Source: Paramoeba atlantica
Taxonomy: Eukaryota; Discosea
NCBI GenBank assembly: GCA_977017575.1
Contig: CDRNVI010000066.1
Span: 124,001-188,000, forward strand
DNA: 64,000 nucleotides
Direction of reading: 5' to 3'
Part shown: positions 56,428-64,000 of the stretch, piece by piece
How positions within the stretch are numbered: position 1 is the first letter of the stretch
Layout: each line of letters begins with the position of its first letter
The notes under the pieces: generated by a model
Database searches by the model: none
The model's input: the letters and a program-made list of their open reading frames with translations, nothing else
What the model was told of the DNA's origin: nothing
Translations under genes and position numbers: made by a program

Positions 56428-58518
56428 TCAAGGTGCGCGTGACTCTATGTGGTAAAGAAGTTCATTGGCTCCCCGAAGAAAATGCAGACTCGATTTCGGA
56501 GTATTGGAACAAGTCGATTGTGAACGAATCCTTTTTCCAATAAGATTTTTCTCAGAGTTACTTGTATTGATACTTTGCAGGACATTGCTTACACCATTTT
56601 GAGAGATACCCGACACTCTCACCTGAGAGTTTGGGTCTTTGTTGGTAAGCTGAGATGCAAGATACGTCGTAATGATATCTCCGTGTGAGCGATTGTCACA
56701 CAATAAAGTCAGAAACGATACAAACTTGGATGGAGATATGAAACGCTGCTCCATTAAGGTGTGCAAAAGAGAGATCACTTCCTCCTCCACTGTAGGGGCA
56801 TGAAGACGACTGCAACCTCCTTCTCTTGAGCGCACGTCCTCCTGCGATGCTCCATTAAGGTTTACAGCATCTGCACTCTTTTGTGTATTCGATTCAGTAG
56901 CTGAATTTTCACCTTTGACTTCCAGCGAAGGAAGATTCCCCAATCTAGGTGTCGGGACGCTCTCCGATTTTCGCTCGTACAACTGAATAAAATTAAATGA
57001 GATAATACTACTCGGGATGGCTAACAGCACTACCCCGACGATCATGGCAATCAAAGAAAGCAGCTTTCCGGGGGAAGAAATAGGTAATTCATCCCCGTAC
57101 CCGACCGTGAGCAATGTGGCCAAGGACCACCAAAGGGAGTGAAATGCACTCTGAAATGGGGATAGGACATAACAATCTAACCCAGGGCTAGAACCATTGG
57201 GCCTCAACCAAGCTTGACGTTCCGAGTCAAACACGGAGTATTGACATTCAGTATGAAAAAGTAGCAAGCTAAAGAACAAGGCAAGACTGAAGAGCTGCAG
57301 GAGAGCAAGAAAAAGAAGGGAACGGCTGTGTGATATGGCAAGAAAGATAATGTGTAGGCCTGGAATGTGACGCATGGCGCGAATCACACGTAGGACACGA
57401 AGCGCGCGAAAAAGGGGAAATCGAAATAAAAGACTCCAGTGGGACAGGAGATAACCTATAAGAGATGGGAGTATAGCAAACAAGTCAATGATATTCCACA
57501 TAGAGTGAGTAAAGAAACGGAGGCGGTGTGGAGTGGCCCAGACTCGTACGGATAGTTCGACCAAAAAATATGCAACCAAGAAACATTCAAGCTGGTGCCA
57601 TGGAGGTTGACCCTGCGACGCAGCCATGTAGTATTGCGGGGTACTCTCAAGTAGAAGGACGACCGTCGACATGATTATCATAAAAATCGAACCCAGAAAC
57701 AGCGTTCTATTCCAAAATGATTGCGGCGAGACAGCATCATCGTCGAATATCCGTCTCACTTCATGTTTGATTCGAGTAAGCAAAGCTTTTGATGGGAGGA
57801 ACCTTGAAGTCTTAGACTGCTTGGTAGGTTGAACAGAAATATCGTGCTGAGGTGTATCGCTCGTTCTCATAGGCTCGACCCCTTTTCTTATCAAGAATTC
57901 TGCTCCTAAAGACGGACTTGTCGTGTGTACTTCGTCTGGGACAGTGTCCAGTGCTGCCTCTTCCGTAGATTTTTCTTCAAAGGATTCTTCAGATGGCTTT
58001 TCCGTCCCTAACAACACGTCATGTTGATCATATTCGTCTCCTCTTTTGTCACGATCCTTTCTTCGAGTTTCAAAAGATTTTTCGGACAGCGCATCTGGTC
58101 TTGAAGGTTGCTTCGAAGATTTCGAGGGCAACAAAGTACTTTTCACCCGTCGCTGCGGACTACTCGCTAAGTCTGTCAAAGAAGAGTCTCCAAGATAGGC
58201 AGCGTGCACAGAACGTGATGGGACTGTTGAAATAGCTCTTGCTCCCTGGATCCTTGATACAGTCCCGGAAGAGCTTTGTGCCCCATAAGAGTGTCGGGCA
58301 AGGAGAATATTCTTCACTCGTTCAATCTCTTCTGGCTGATCGGGGCGCAACTTGGGTTTTCTAATGAGTCGTGATACTTTACGCCTGGGTTCCTCGACAG
58401 AGCGATGCAAGTTCTCCATTGTTACAGTCATTGGCACAACACGTTTTTCATCTTCCTCCTGGGAACGACGCACAGCGTCTTGTGCACTACTTCCTATACC
58501 ACCCGCTACAAAAGACAT
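56428..58518 (-). CDS. Voltage-gated potassium channel (Kv-like, six transmembrane)
   Basis: 696 residues from ATG 58518, which follows an AG at 58521-58522; the long upstream TTG-start extension is rejected. After a polar N-terminus of about 270 residues, six helices follow: S1 (LGSIFMIIMSTVVLLLE), S2 (LECFLVAYFLVELSVRVW), S3 (MWNIIDLFAILPSLIGYL), S4 with regular arginines (RALRVLRVIRAMRHIPG), S5 (LALLQLFSLALFFSLLLF), a pore loop with the selectivity filter TLLTVGYGD, and S6 (LLSLIAMIVGVVLLAIPSSI). The N-terminal T1 tetramerisation domain of animal Kv1-4 is absent; the BTB-SPRY gene nearby is not part of it. The C-terminus (about 200 residues) is serine-rich. The channel would move K+ across the plasma or flagellar membrane in response to voltage. 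Confidence 0.92.
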   Translation of the reverse strand: MSFVAGGIGSSAQDAVRRSQEEDEKRVVPMTVTMENLHRSVEEPRRKVSRLIRKPKLRPDQPEEIERVKNILLARHSYGAQSSSGTVSRIQGARAISTVPSRSVHAAYLGDSSLTDLASSPQRRVKSTLLPSKSSKQPSRPDALSEKSFETRRKDRDKRGDEYDQHDVLLGTEKPSEESFEEKSTEEAALDTVPDEVHTTSPSLGAEFLIRKGVEPMRTSDTPQHDISVQPTKQSKTSRFLPSKALLTRIKHEVRRIFDDDAVSPQSFWNRTLFLGSIFMIIMSTVVLLLESTPQYYMAASQGQPPWHQLECFLVAYFLVELSVRVWATPHRLRFFTHSMWNIIDLFAILPSLIGYLLSHWSLLFRFPLFRALRVLRVIRAMRHIPGLHIIFLAISHSRSLLFLALLQLFSLALFFSLLLFHTECQYSVFDSERQAWLRPNGSSPGLDCYVLSPFQSAFHSLWWSLATLLTVGYGDELPISSPGKLLSLIAMIVGVVLLAIPSSIISFNFIQLYERKSESVPTPRLGNLPSLEVKGENSATESNTQKSADAVNLNGASQEDVRSREGGCSRLHAPTVEEEVISLLHTLMEQRFISPSKFVSFLTLLCDNRSHGDIITTYLASQLTNKDPNSQVRVSGISQNGVSNVLQSINTSNSEKNLIGKRIRSQSTCSNTPKSSLHFLRGANELLYHIESRAP

Positions 58519-58520
58519 CG

Positions 58521-58545
58521 CTTCATGAAGTACAAGTACACCGTA
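58521..58545 (-). promoter_or_regulatory. Probable trans-splice acceptor for the Kv channel gene
   Basis: Minus-strand tract ending TTGTACTTCATGAAG, two bases before the ATG at 58518. It places the translation start after the TTG-led open frame. Confidence 0.4.
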
Positions 58546-58701
58546 TAAAAATACCTCACGATCTAATAGATAAAACACTAGAACGGGGGAACCAAAAGGT
58601 CTGAATGGATTGACATAATAATAATATAGCAAGAATATTGCTTTGCGATACGTGAAGCCAAATATCGTGATTGTTTAATGAGACAGGTAAGATTGAGAAA
58701 A

Positions 58702-60750
58702 TCATGACTTCTCTTTTTTCTTTTTATCTAACTTCTTAAACAAAGAGCCCAAGGAACTGTTCTTCGTTTTCTCTGGTGGTGCAGGAATGGTAACCTTATC
58801 AACGATTTTCACCTTGCCTAAAGGGTTCTGCACAGCGCAAGTGTTTTTTTCGCTTTGCCTAAGTTCTTTCTTGCGTAGCCTTTCCTTCTCTCTAACTTCC
58901 TCTTCCTCTTGCAAAAGCTCGAGGACGTATTCTTTGTAGTCTTCGAGAGTACCTTTGTACGGAGTACAGTTTTTATCACTCACTAACCAGAGTTTCATAT
59001 CTGTTTCGAGTATGAGTCGCGCGTCATGCGTTACAACTAAAATCCCACCCTTGTAGCGATTGATCGCCTCAACCAGTGCATTGATGCTCTCCATATCAAG
59101 ATGGTTCGTGGGCTCATCGAGCAAAAGAAGATGGGGCCTCTGCGTACTAATGGCGGCCAATGCAACTCGAGCCTTTTGCCCCCCACTTAGCGCATCCAAT
59201 TTTTTATGGTGTGAGACGCCTTCCAGACCAAAACTACCCAGACGTTGCCGGGCTTCATGTTCATGTATGAACCCTAAACTAAACATCAGCTCCACGGCTG
59301 TCTTGTCTAGCGGTAGGCTGTCCACAAAGTGCTGATTATATCGACCAATGGTAACATTCCGGGTGCGTTCTACAAATCCGGAGGTGGGAGCAAGTGTGCC
59401 ATCAATTAAATTGAGAAGCGTCGTCTTGCCTACTCCGTTGGGACCTACAACCGTAATGCGACTGTCACTCCATAATGCCATGCTGACCTCTCGAAACAGG
59501 TCTGGACAGTTGGGGTAGGAGAACGATACCTCCGAGAGGCGAACTAAGCAGTCCGTGTCCCTTCGTGGGGGAGGGTCGGGGAAGGGAAAGTTCACCACGT
59601 AGTCACGACGACGCTCTAGAAGCACTTGATGAACTTCGCGTCCAGTTTTCCGCGCGCGGCTTTCGAATATCGTATTCACCTGCTTCTGACTCAGGTGTTG
59701 CTGCTTTTTCATCGCGCGCACCTCCTTTTTCACTTTCTCGTATTTGTTGTCATATTCACGTCGCTTAGCTTGGAGGGCGCTGACGAAATCGTAGTAGCCT
59801 CCATTATACACTGAGAGCTTACACTCATCAATGTGGGCCATGTGCGTGCACACCGCATCCAGGAACTCCACATCATGGCTTACGACGACCACTGTCTTTG
59901 GGTTTCTCCCGGCGCTGTGATACACCTTGGGTAAATACGTCTGGAGCCACATCACAGCATTCAAATCCAGATGATTAGTCGGCTCATCCAACATTAAAAA
60001 GTCGGGTTCCATAAAAACTGCGCACGCGAGGGAAATACGCTTCCGCCATCCCCCACTAAATTGTCGCGTGGGATACTCCTGCCACTCCGCGGGAAAGCCT
60101 AAACCGTAGAGAATACGTCGCGCCCGGCTCTCGGCGACGTCGGTACCCATTGCGTCCAACTCTTCCTGAAGTTCCAACAACCGCCGATGCTCCTCTTCGG
60201 TGGGATGCTCTTTTTTCTCTAACTCCTCAACCTCGGCAAGGTACAGCGATCTTTTTTTGTCCGATTGCAGAACAACCTCGATGGCGGGGGTATCCAACGC
60301 TTGGATCTCTTGTTCCTGTTCCACGAGAAGAACTTGTAGCTTCGAACCTACGGGAAACCGACGCTGTTCGACTAAACGCAGAAGTGAGGATTTGCCTCGT
60401 CCATTAGGGCCCATAAGTCCATAGCGATTGCCGCTCGTGAAATTTATTTGTGCATCCCGAAAGAGAGTTTTTCCAAGGATGCTGCAGTTCACATGATGGG
60501 CTAAAATGTTTCTTTCGTTTGGGCCAGGAGTTGCGGCTTCAAAAGTCAGAGAATACAGATCAGCGACCTCTGAGTTTGCTGAAATTTTGTAGTCAACTGC
60601 GGAAGCCAGAGCCTCGGCCGCACTTTTACATTCGTTTTCGGAACCCAAAGTAGGTGTTAACTCAACACTCGATTTTTCGCCCCATACCCCATTTTCCTTA
60701 ATCTCCAGATCTTTCACTCTGGACGCCAAGCGACGCTCTCGCCGACTCAT
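58702..60750 (-). CDS. ABCF1: ABCF1-like soluble ABC ATPase (translation factor)
   Basis: 682 residues from ATG 60750, with a tract ending GAGACAG at 60753-60754. Two ABC domains without membrane helices: the first has GPNGRGKSS, LLVEQEQEIQALDTPAIEVV, FSGGWRKRISLA and LDEPTNHLDLNAVMWLQTYL; the second has VGPNGVGKTTLLNLIDG, LSGGQKARVALA and LDEPTNHLDMESINAL. The LLxEQE segment after the first Walker A and the TPAxxxVLxxD stretch follow human ABCF1/ABC50, although GCN20 is close. The first Walker A carries R-G-K-S-S in place of the standard S-G-K-S-T. ABCF1 works with eIF2 at initiation and at the ribosome. The N-terminal eIF2-binding region of mammalian ABCF1 is shorter here. The C-terminus is lysine-rich. 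Confidence 0.85.
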   Translation of the reverse strand: MSRRERRLASRVKDLEIKENGVWGEKSSVELTPTLGSENECKSAAEALASAVDYKISANSEVADLYSLTFEAATPGPNERNILAHHVNCSILGKTLFRDAQINFTSGNRYGLMGPNGRGKSSLLRLVEQRRFPVGSKLQVLLVEQEQEIQALDTPAIEVVLQSDKKRSLYLAEVEELEKKEHPTEEEHRRLLELQEELDAMGTDVAESRARRILYGLGFPAEWQEYPTRQFSGGWRKRISLACAVFMEPDFLMLDEPTNHLDLNAVMWLQTYLPKVYHSAGRNPKTVVVVSHDVEFLDAVCTHMAHIDECKLSVYNGGYYDFVSALQAKRREYDNKYEKVKKEVRAMKKQQHLSQKQVNTIFESRARKTGREVHQVLLERRRDYVVNFPFPDPPPRRDTDCLVRLSEVSFSYPNCPDLFREVSMALWSDSRITVVGPNGVGKTTLLNLIDGTLAPTSGFVERTRNVTIGRYNQHFVDSLPLDKTAVELMFSLGFIHEHEARQRLGSFGLEGVSHHKKLDALSGGQKARVALAAISTQRPHLLLLDEPTNHLDMESINALVEAINRYKGGILVVTHDARLILETDMKLWLVSDKNCTPYKGTLEDYKEYVLELLQEEEEVREKERLRKKELRQSEKNTCAVQNPLGKVKIVDKVTIPAPPEKTKNSSLGSLFKKLDKKKKEKS

Positions 60751-61080
60751 TTCTGTCTCAATCTAGTAGAAAAAAGTAAAGAATAAGAAGGCAACAAATG
60801 AGCATAAGGTAACATTGGACAACAAACGTCTATTAGACTGCCTAGACTCTGGGAAATTCACGACAATGAGCTGCAATGCGACTAGGCATATTTTTTCTAT
60901 TACTGAAACTCTAGGAATAGTGATTCCGGTGTGAGTGTTAATTGGAATACCCAAAGGCGAAGAATGCTTTAGCAGGTAATTGCATTCTGGTATTAAACTG
61001 TTCACAGCTAAAAGATATTTTAATAGGAATTTCTGTAGAATCTTTTTACGTGTAATTGTGTTTGAAATTTTTTTTCCCGT
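60751..61080. other. Intergenic stretch, no gene seen
   Basis: Spacer between the ABCF gene and the plus-strand open frame. A pyrimidine tract with AG directly ahead of the ABCF ATG is the only signal noted. Confidence 0.35.
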
Positions 61081-61596
61081 TTGAAACGCAATACGTACGC
61101 ATCCTACGATGCAGAACAGCGGAATTTTCAACAACGCGCGGGCTTCCCTACATACGAGTACACTCCATTCTACTATCCGCCATCAAACCCGAACAATACA
61201 GGGGCCCAAGGTTTTCTGAACAGCGAAGAAATGCGTAATTGGTACCCGTATATTAACGCTCCGACGGTATACGGACATGGCGCGCCTGCCCCCACCTGGA
61301 CTTGCCGGCGGAGCGGTTATTACGGACATCCCCAGGAATACTTTTATGCTCTCGCAGGCACAGGATGCGGTTGGTCGCAATATTTTCCAGGACCGTCGTC
61401 CCAAATATTCTTCTCGTGTGACAACAGTGGGTACCCACAGTTACTTATGGCCCGTCATCTTGTTATTACCTCAACAGAGATCCAGGATGCAGTCCTGGGT
61501 ATACAGGGGTGGGCGCCTTCAGAGTGGGGGGGTCTAAAATTCGTAAAACTTGACCAATTTTGGAAAGTAATAGCGCATTCGAGAGCTCTCAAATAG
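61066..61596 (+). other. Plus-strand open frame interrupted by a transposon; gene status uncertain
   Basis: A frame of about 145 codons opens at 61066 and runs into the transposon at 61504. The composition is rich in tyrosine, proline, asparagine and glycine (YTPFYYPPSNPNN; QYFPGPSSQIFFSC), unlike random antisense. There is no ATG until 61231, so either the start codon is lost or the first part is spurious. After the insertion point the frame continues into the inverted repeat and stops at 61596, which would give a chimeric tail of about 30 residues. If the element is removed with one TA the frame would stop a few codons on. It is the only plus-strand candidate in the window, hence opposite to the polycistronic direction. 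Confidence 0.3.
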
Positions 61597-62753
61597 TCTG
61601 GTGTAATGGCAACATCCGTTTCCCGTTTTTAGACATTCGAGATAAATGACAGAAAAACAAGGAATTTATTTTTCCCCGAAGATGCAATTTTTCAGTTTTT
61701 TTGGCTTTTTTTAGTTTTTTTGCGCCGTTAATGCCTCAGAAACGTGTACGATCGCGAACATCACGGTTTCCCTTCCAGAGAGGGTTTCAGTGTTCCAGAC
61801 GCACTTTGGCTCGAGCTTTGAAGCCCGATATTATCCTCCGCGTAGTTCAGCGTAAACCACGACTAACCCAGCAGCATAAAGACGTTAGAGTCCGATTCTG
61901 TAAGGACATGTCGGGCTGGAGCGAACACCAGCTTGATAATATTATTTGGTGTGATGAGAAAAAGTTTACCTGCAAGAAGTCTACCAAAAACACCTACCTT
62001 TGCCGACGGTCCGACCCTGTAAAAGAGCAGCTAGGTGAGCTGGAAGCGTGGGTAGGGGGCGATGGTATAATGGTGTGGATGGGGGTAAGCATAAAGCATG
62101 GATTTCATCTGCACATTTTTCCTAATAGAGATGAGCAGGGAAATAGAGTTACTGTGAACGGGGCTGTTTTCGAAGCTGCCATGACCAAGCGTAATGGTCT
62201 TTTGAACCTACACAGGCACCGTGCAGTTGTTGCTATGGACAATTGCCCTGCGCACAACTTGGCAAGGCGTACTTTTCAGCAGCAAAACGTGCGAACGCTC
62301 CCCTGGCCCGCAAAGTCACCGGATCTCAACCCCATCGAAAACTTGTGGAATATCATGGATCAGCACAAGGATCGCATGCGACCACGCAATCGCGCAGATC
62401 TCCTCTCTTCTATCGAGAGTGCATACGAGGCACTTCAAACCGATCTCAAAAGTACTTGCGTGAAGACCATAAAGAGTGTCTCCAAGCGCTTTCAAATCGT
62501 TATTGAGAAAAAAGGGGGAAATTGTGGGTACTGAGATTTTTTTTTGGAAAAAAAGGACTTTTTCGCTTAAAAAATAAAGTTGCAATTCGTGTTTGGGACC
62601 ATTCTAGCTTTCTTTGATTCCCGTAAACTTTCGCAGAGTGCTTTTTACGATTACACCAGACTATTTGAGAGCTCTCGAATGCGCTATTACTTTCCAAAAT
62701 TGAACAAGTTTTACGAATTTTAGACCCCCCCACTCTGAAGGTGCCCACCCATG
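61504..62753 (+). mobile_element. Tc1/mariner-like DNA transposon, 1,250 bp
   Basis: Inverted repeats of about 104 bp, 61504-61607 and 62650-62753, match with four mismatches by my count. They begin CAGGGGTGGGCGCCTTCAGA and CATGGGTGGGCACCTTCAGA and contain the C-run GACCCCCCC seen in the other elements. The flanks are TA at 61502-61503 and 62754-62755. The two ends differ in their third base (CAG against CAT). A transposase frame lies between them (61731-62534). It is the one element in the window with a transposase and could supply activity in trans to the MITEs. Confidence 0.88.
61731..62534 (+). CDS. Tc1/mariner transposase, N-terminally short
   Basis: 267 residues from ATG 61731. The DDE catalytic domain is complete: first aspartate in IIWCDEKKFT, second in AVVAMDNCPAHN, and glutamate in SPDLNPIENLWN. 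I count 32 residues between the second aspartate and the glutamate, where Tc1 has 34. About 75 residues precede the first aspartate, enough for the second helix-turn-helix (CSRRTLARALKPD) but not the first; typical Tc1 transposases are about 340 residues with two helix-turn-helices. The DNA-binding domain therefore looks truncated, and activity is uncertain. The frame has no internal stop. Confidence 0.85.
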   Translation: MPQKRVRSRTSRFPFQRGFQCSRRTLARALKPDIILRVVQRKPRLTQQHKDVRVRFCKDMSGWSEHQLDNIIWCDEKKFTCKKSTKNTYLCRRSDPVKEQLGELEAWVGGDGIMVWMGVSIKHGFHLHIFPNRDEQGNRVTVNGAVFEAAMTKRNGLLNLHRHRAVVAMDNCPAHNLARRTFQQQNVRTLPWPAKSPDLNPIENLWNIMDQHKDRMRPRNRADLLSSIESAYEALQTDLKSTCVKTIKSVSKRFQIVIEKKGGNCGY

Positions 62754-62755
62754 TA

Positions 62756-63018
62756 TGGGCCCTACTATTATTATAAACATTAGGACGTGGATGACCCACT
62801 TCTACGCGGGCAACATATTCTAAAGTATATTTTACTATGTGATAAAGTCAGACAGGGAGAAGAACGTTTGCAGTTAACTAGGCAGCAAGATGATAATCAA
62901 AAAGATTAATTATCATTGAAGCATATGTATATCTTTGTCTCGATAGTTTATGAAATGCTCCACCGCGCGAGTTAAGTTCTAGTACATTTTCGTCATTACA
63001 AAGCCGTAATCGATTCCT
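62756..63018. other. Intergenic stretch, no gene seen
   Basis: Right flank of the transposon; AT-rich, nothing recognised. Confidence 0.35.
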
Positions 63019-63999
63019 TCACCCCATACTGACTAGATGCAGTTCCATTCTTTTCAGATAGTAATCCCCACAGCACGTTTGTACGGGTTGTACAGTACGG
63101 GACACGGCGTCACCTCCTCCATCCCCCTGCTGCTCCCCTGCGGACCGGTATCGGCCTTGCGTGATCCGTAGGACAGCGGGACCAACCTGGAAGCTCCCGA
63201 GCGGGACATTTTTCATTTTCCCGACCAGCACGGAGTGAATTGCATTCGCCAAAGGATTGTGACGATGAGTCGTCATCGTAGTAGAAGCCAATGTCGACGA
63301 CGAGCGCACTCGAGAAGACCAATAGGGAGCCTCTCCCGATAAATCATCCATGACCTCCTTGGTCGTTAATTTGTTCAGATCGCTATCGGGTGAACTCCAG
63401 TATTGGATTCCGGCCTGATCAACAAACATGGATAAAGTAGCGTCCACTGGGGTATCAAAATCAATGGGAGTGGTCTCATCTATTTTGGTAAAGCAAAGGT
63501 CAGGAGAGGGATGGGAGGGAATTTCTGTATGTTCGCCGCCTATCTCTGCTTCTGCGTTTGTGGCATCGTAAACGGGTGCGCAGTCACTATTGGATTCATT
63601 TTGATTCGTTTCCCGTCCCTCTTCGCCAAGTTCTTCAACAGGATTCTCGGATGAGGTCAGTGCATCTTGCATTAAGGCTTCCATCGAGACATCGGAGGAC
63701 GCCTTCGTGAAAGAGATTCGAGGGATTTTATTTCTGACTCCCTTTCTTTCGAAATTAGTAGGCCCACCTGTATGAGAACGGATATGATTTTGATTCATCT
63801 TTTGAATGCACCGGCACTCATTCACTACAATGAAGGGCATTACAGGAATAAAATCACTGAAGGTTAGCACGTTTCTTGATGTCTGCGAAGCCTTCGCTGA
63901 CATTGTTGATGTGCTGGGATCAGGTGCTGCAAGTGGAGCGTTTTCTTGGTGTAGTTCGCCTTCAGTGCCACCGTTTGCTTCTTGAGTCTCGCGGTACAT
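63019..63999 (-). CDS. Unrecognised low-complexity protein, possibly partial at right edge
   Basis: A 326-residue frame from ATG 63999; the ATG lies one base from the window's end, so the true start may be outside. The sequence is acidic and serine/threonine-rich (STSTMSAKASQTS; EELGEEGRETNQNESNSD), with no domain I know. It contains FIVVNECRCIQKMNQNHIRS near residue 60 and ends CCGDYYLKRMELHLVSMG. It has the same direction as the cluster. Not identified. Confidence 0.5.
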   Translation of the reverse strand: MYRETQEANGGTEGELHQENAPLAAPDPSTSTMSAKASQTSRNVLTFSDFIPVMPFIVVNECRCIQKMNQNHIRSHTGGPTNFERKGVRNKIPRISFTKASSDVSMEALMQDALTSSENPVEELGEEGRETNQNESNSDCAPVYDATNAEAEIGGEHTEIPSHPSPDLCFTKIDETTPIDFDTPVDATLSMFVDQAGIQYWSSPDSDLNKLTTKEVMDDLSGEAPYWSSRVRSSSTLASTTMTTHRHNPLANAIHSVLVGKMKNVPLGSFQVGPAVLRITQGRYRSAGEQQGDGGGDAVSRTVQPVQTCCGDYYLKRMELHLVSMG

Positions 64000-64000
64000 C

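Noticed and set aside
1-64000. Spliced-leader RNA gene, rRNA or CRISPR array
   Set aside because: No match by eye to a kinetoplastid spliced-leader start (AACTAACGCTAT) outside coding sequence, no rRNA stretch, and no regularly spaced repeats.

Overview
The window looks like nuclear DNA of a flagellate-type protist of the Kinetoplastea (Euglenozoa). The reasons are: every convincing host gene, from the left edge to the right edge, lies on the minus strand; every one is a single uninterrupted reading frame, even where the family normally carries many introns; genes are separated by a few hundred bases at most; and many start codons are preceded, within a few bases to about 20 bases, by a pyrimidine-rich tract ending in AG, as expected for spliced-leader trans-splicing. 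The presence of Tc1/mariner-like DNA transposons argues against a typical trypanosomatid and fits a free-living, bodonid or Perkinsela-like kinetoplastid better. The lineage call is inference; no spliced-leader gene, tRNA or rRNA was found that would fix it.

Layout, right to left in the direction of transcription: a partial unknown protein (63019-63999); a Tc1-like transposon (61504-62753) inserted in a plus-strand open frame; an ABCF ATPase (58702-60750); a voltage-gated K+ channel (56428-58518); a membrane protein with a cysteine-rich tail (55243-56139); a small family of secreted proteins, one copy frame-shifted by a 17-bp duplication (52012-54587); a metallothionein-like peptide (51458-51577); NOB1; SBDS/SDO1; an unknown acidic-tailed protein; a mitochondrial m-AAA protease; a small unknown; IPI3; a SNF2-RING protein; COX11; a 2.7-kb repeat-filled gap with a 756-bp fold-back element; a BTB-SPRY protein; two related repeat proteins of probable mitochondrial destination (30506-32560 and 14875-16656); an eIF3j-like protein; a double-headed AMP deaminase; UTP22/NOL6; a BLM-type RecQ helicase; a PAN-domain surface protein; a DEAH helicase; nested MITEs (5812-6872); SEC13; a degraded zinc-finger fragment; and UTP10, whose reading frame fills the left 2.8 kb and runs off the edge.

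Functionally the cluster is rich in ribosome production and translation factors: UTP10 and UTP22 (early small-subunit processome), NOB1 (final 18S cleavage), IPI3 (Rix1 complex, large subunit), SBDS (release of eIF6), an ABCF1-like ATPase and an eIF3j-like protein. COX11, the m-AAA protease and the two repeat proteins serve the mitochondrion. In a polycistronic genome such grouping need not mean co-regulation. The most distinctive items are the AMP deaminase built from an apparently dead copy fused to a live one, the SNF2-RING protein with an eroded ATP site, the pair of repeat proteins, the BTB-SPRY fusion, and the families of transposons whose inverted repeats carry runs of seven to eight C residues.
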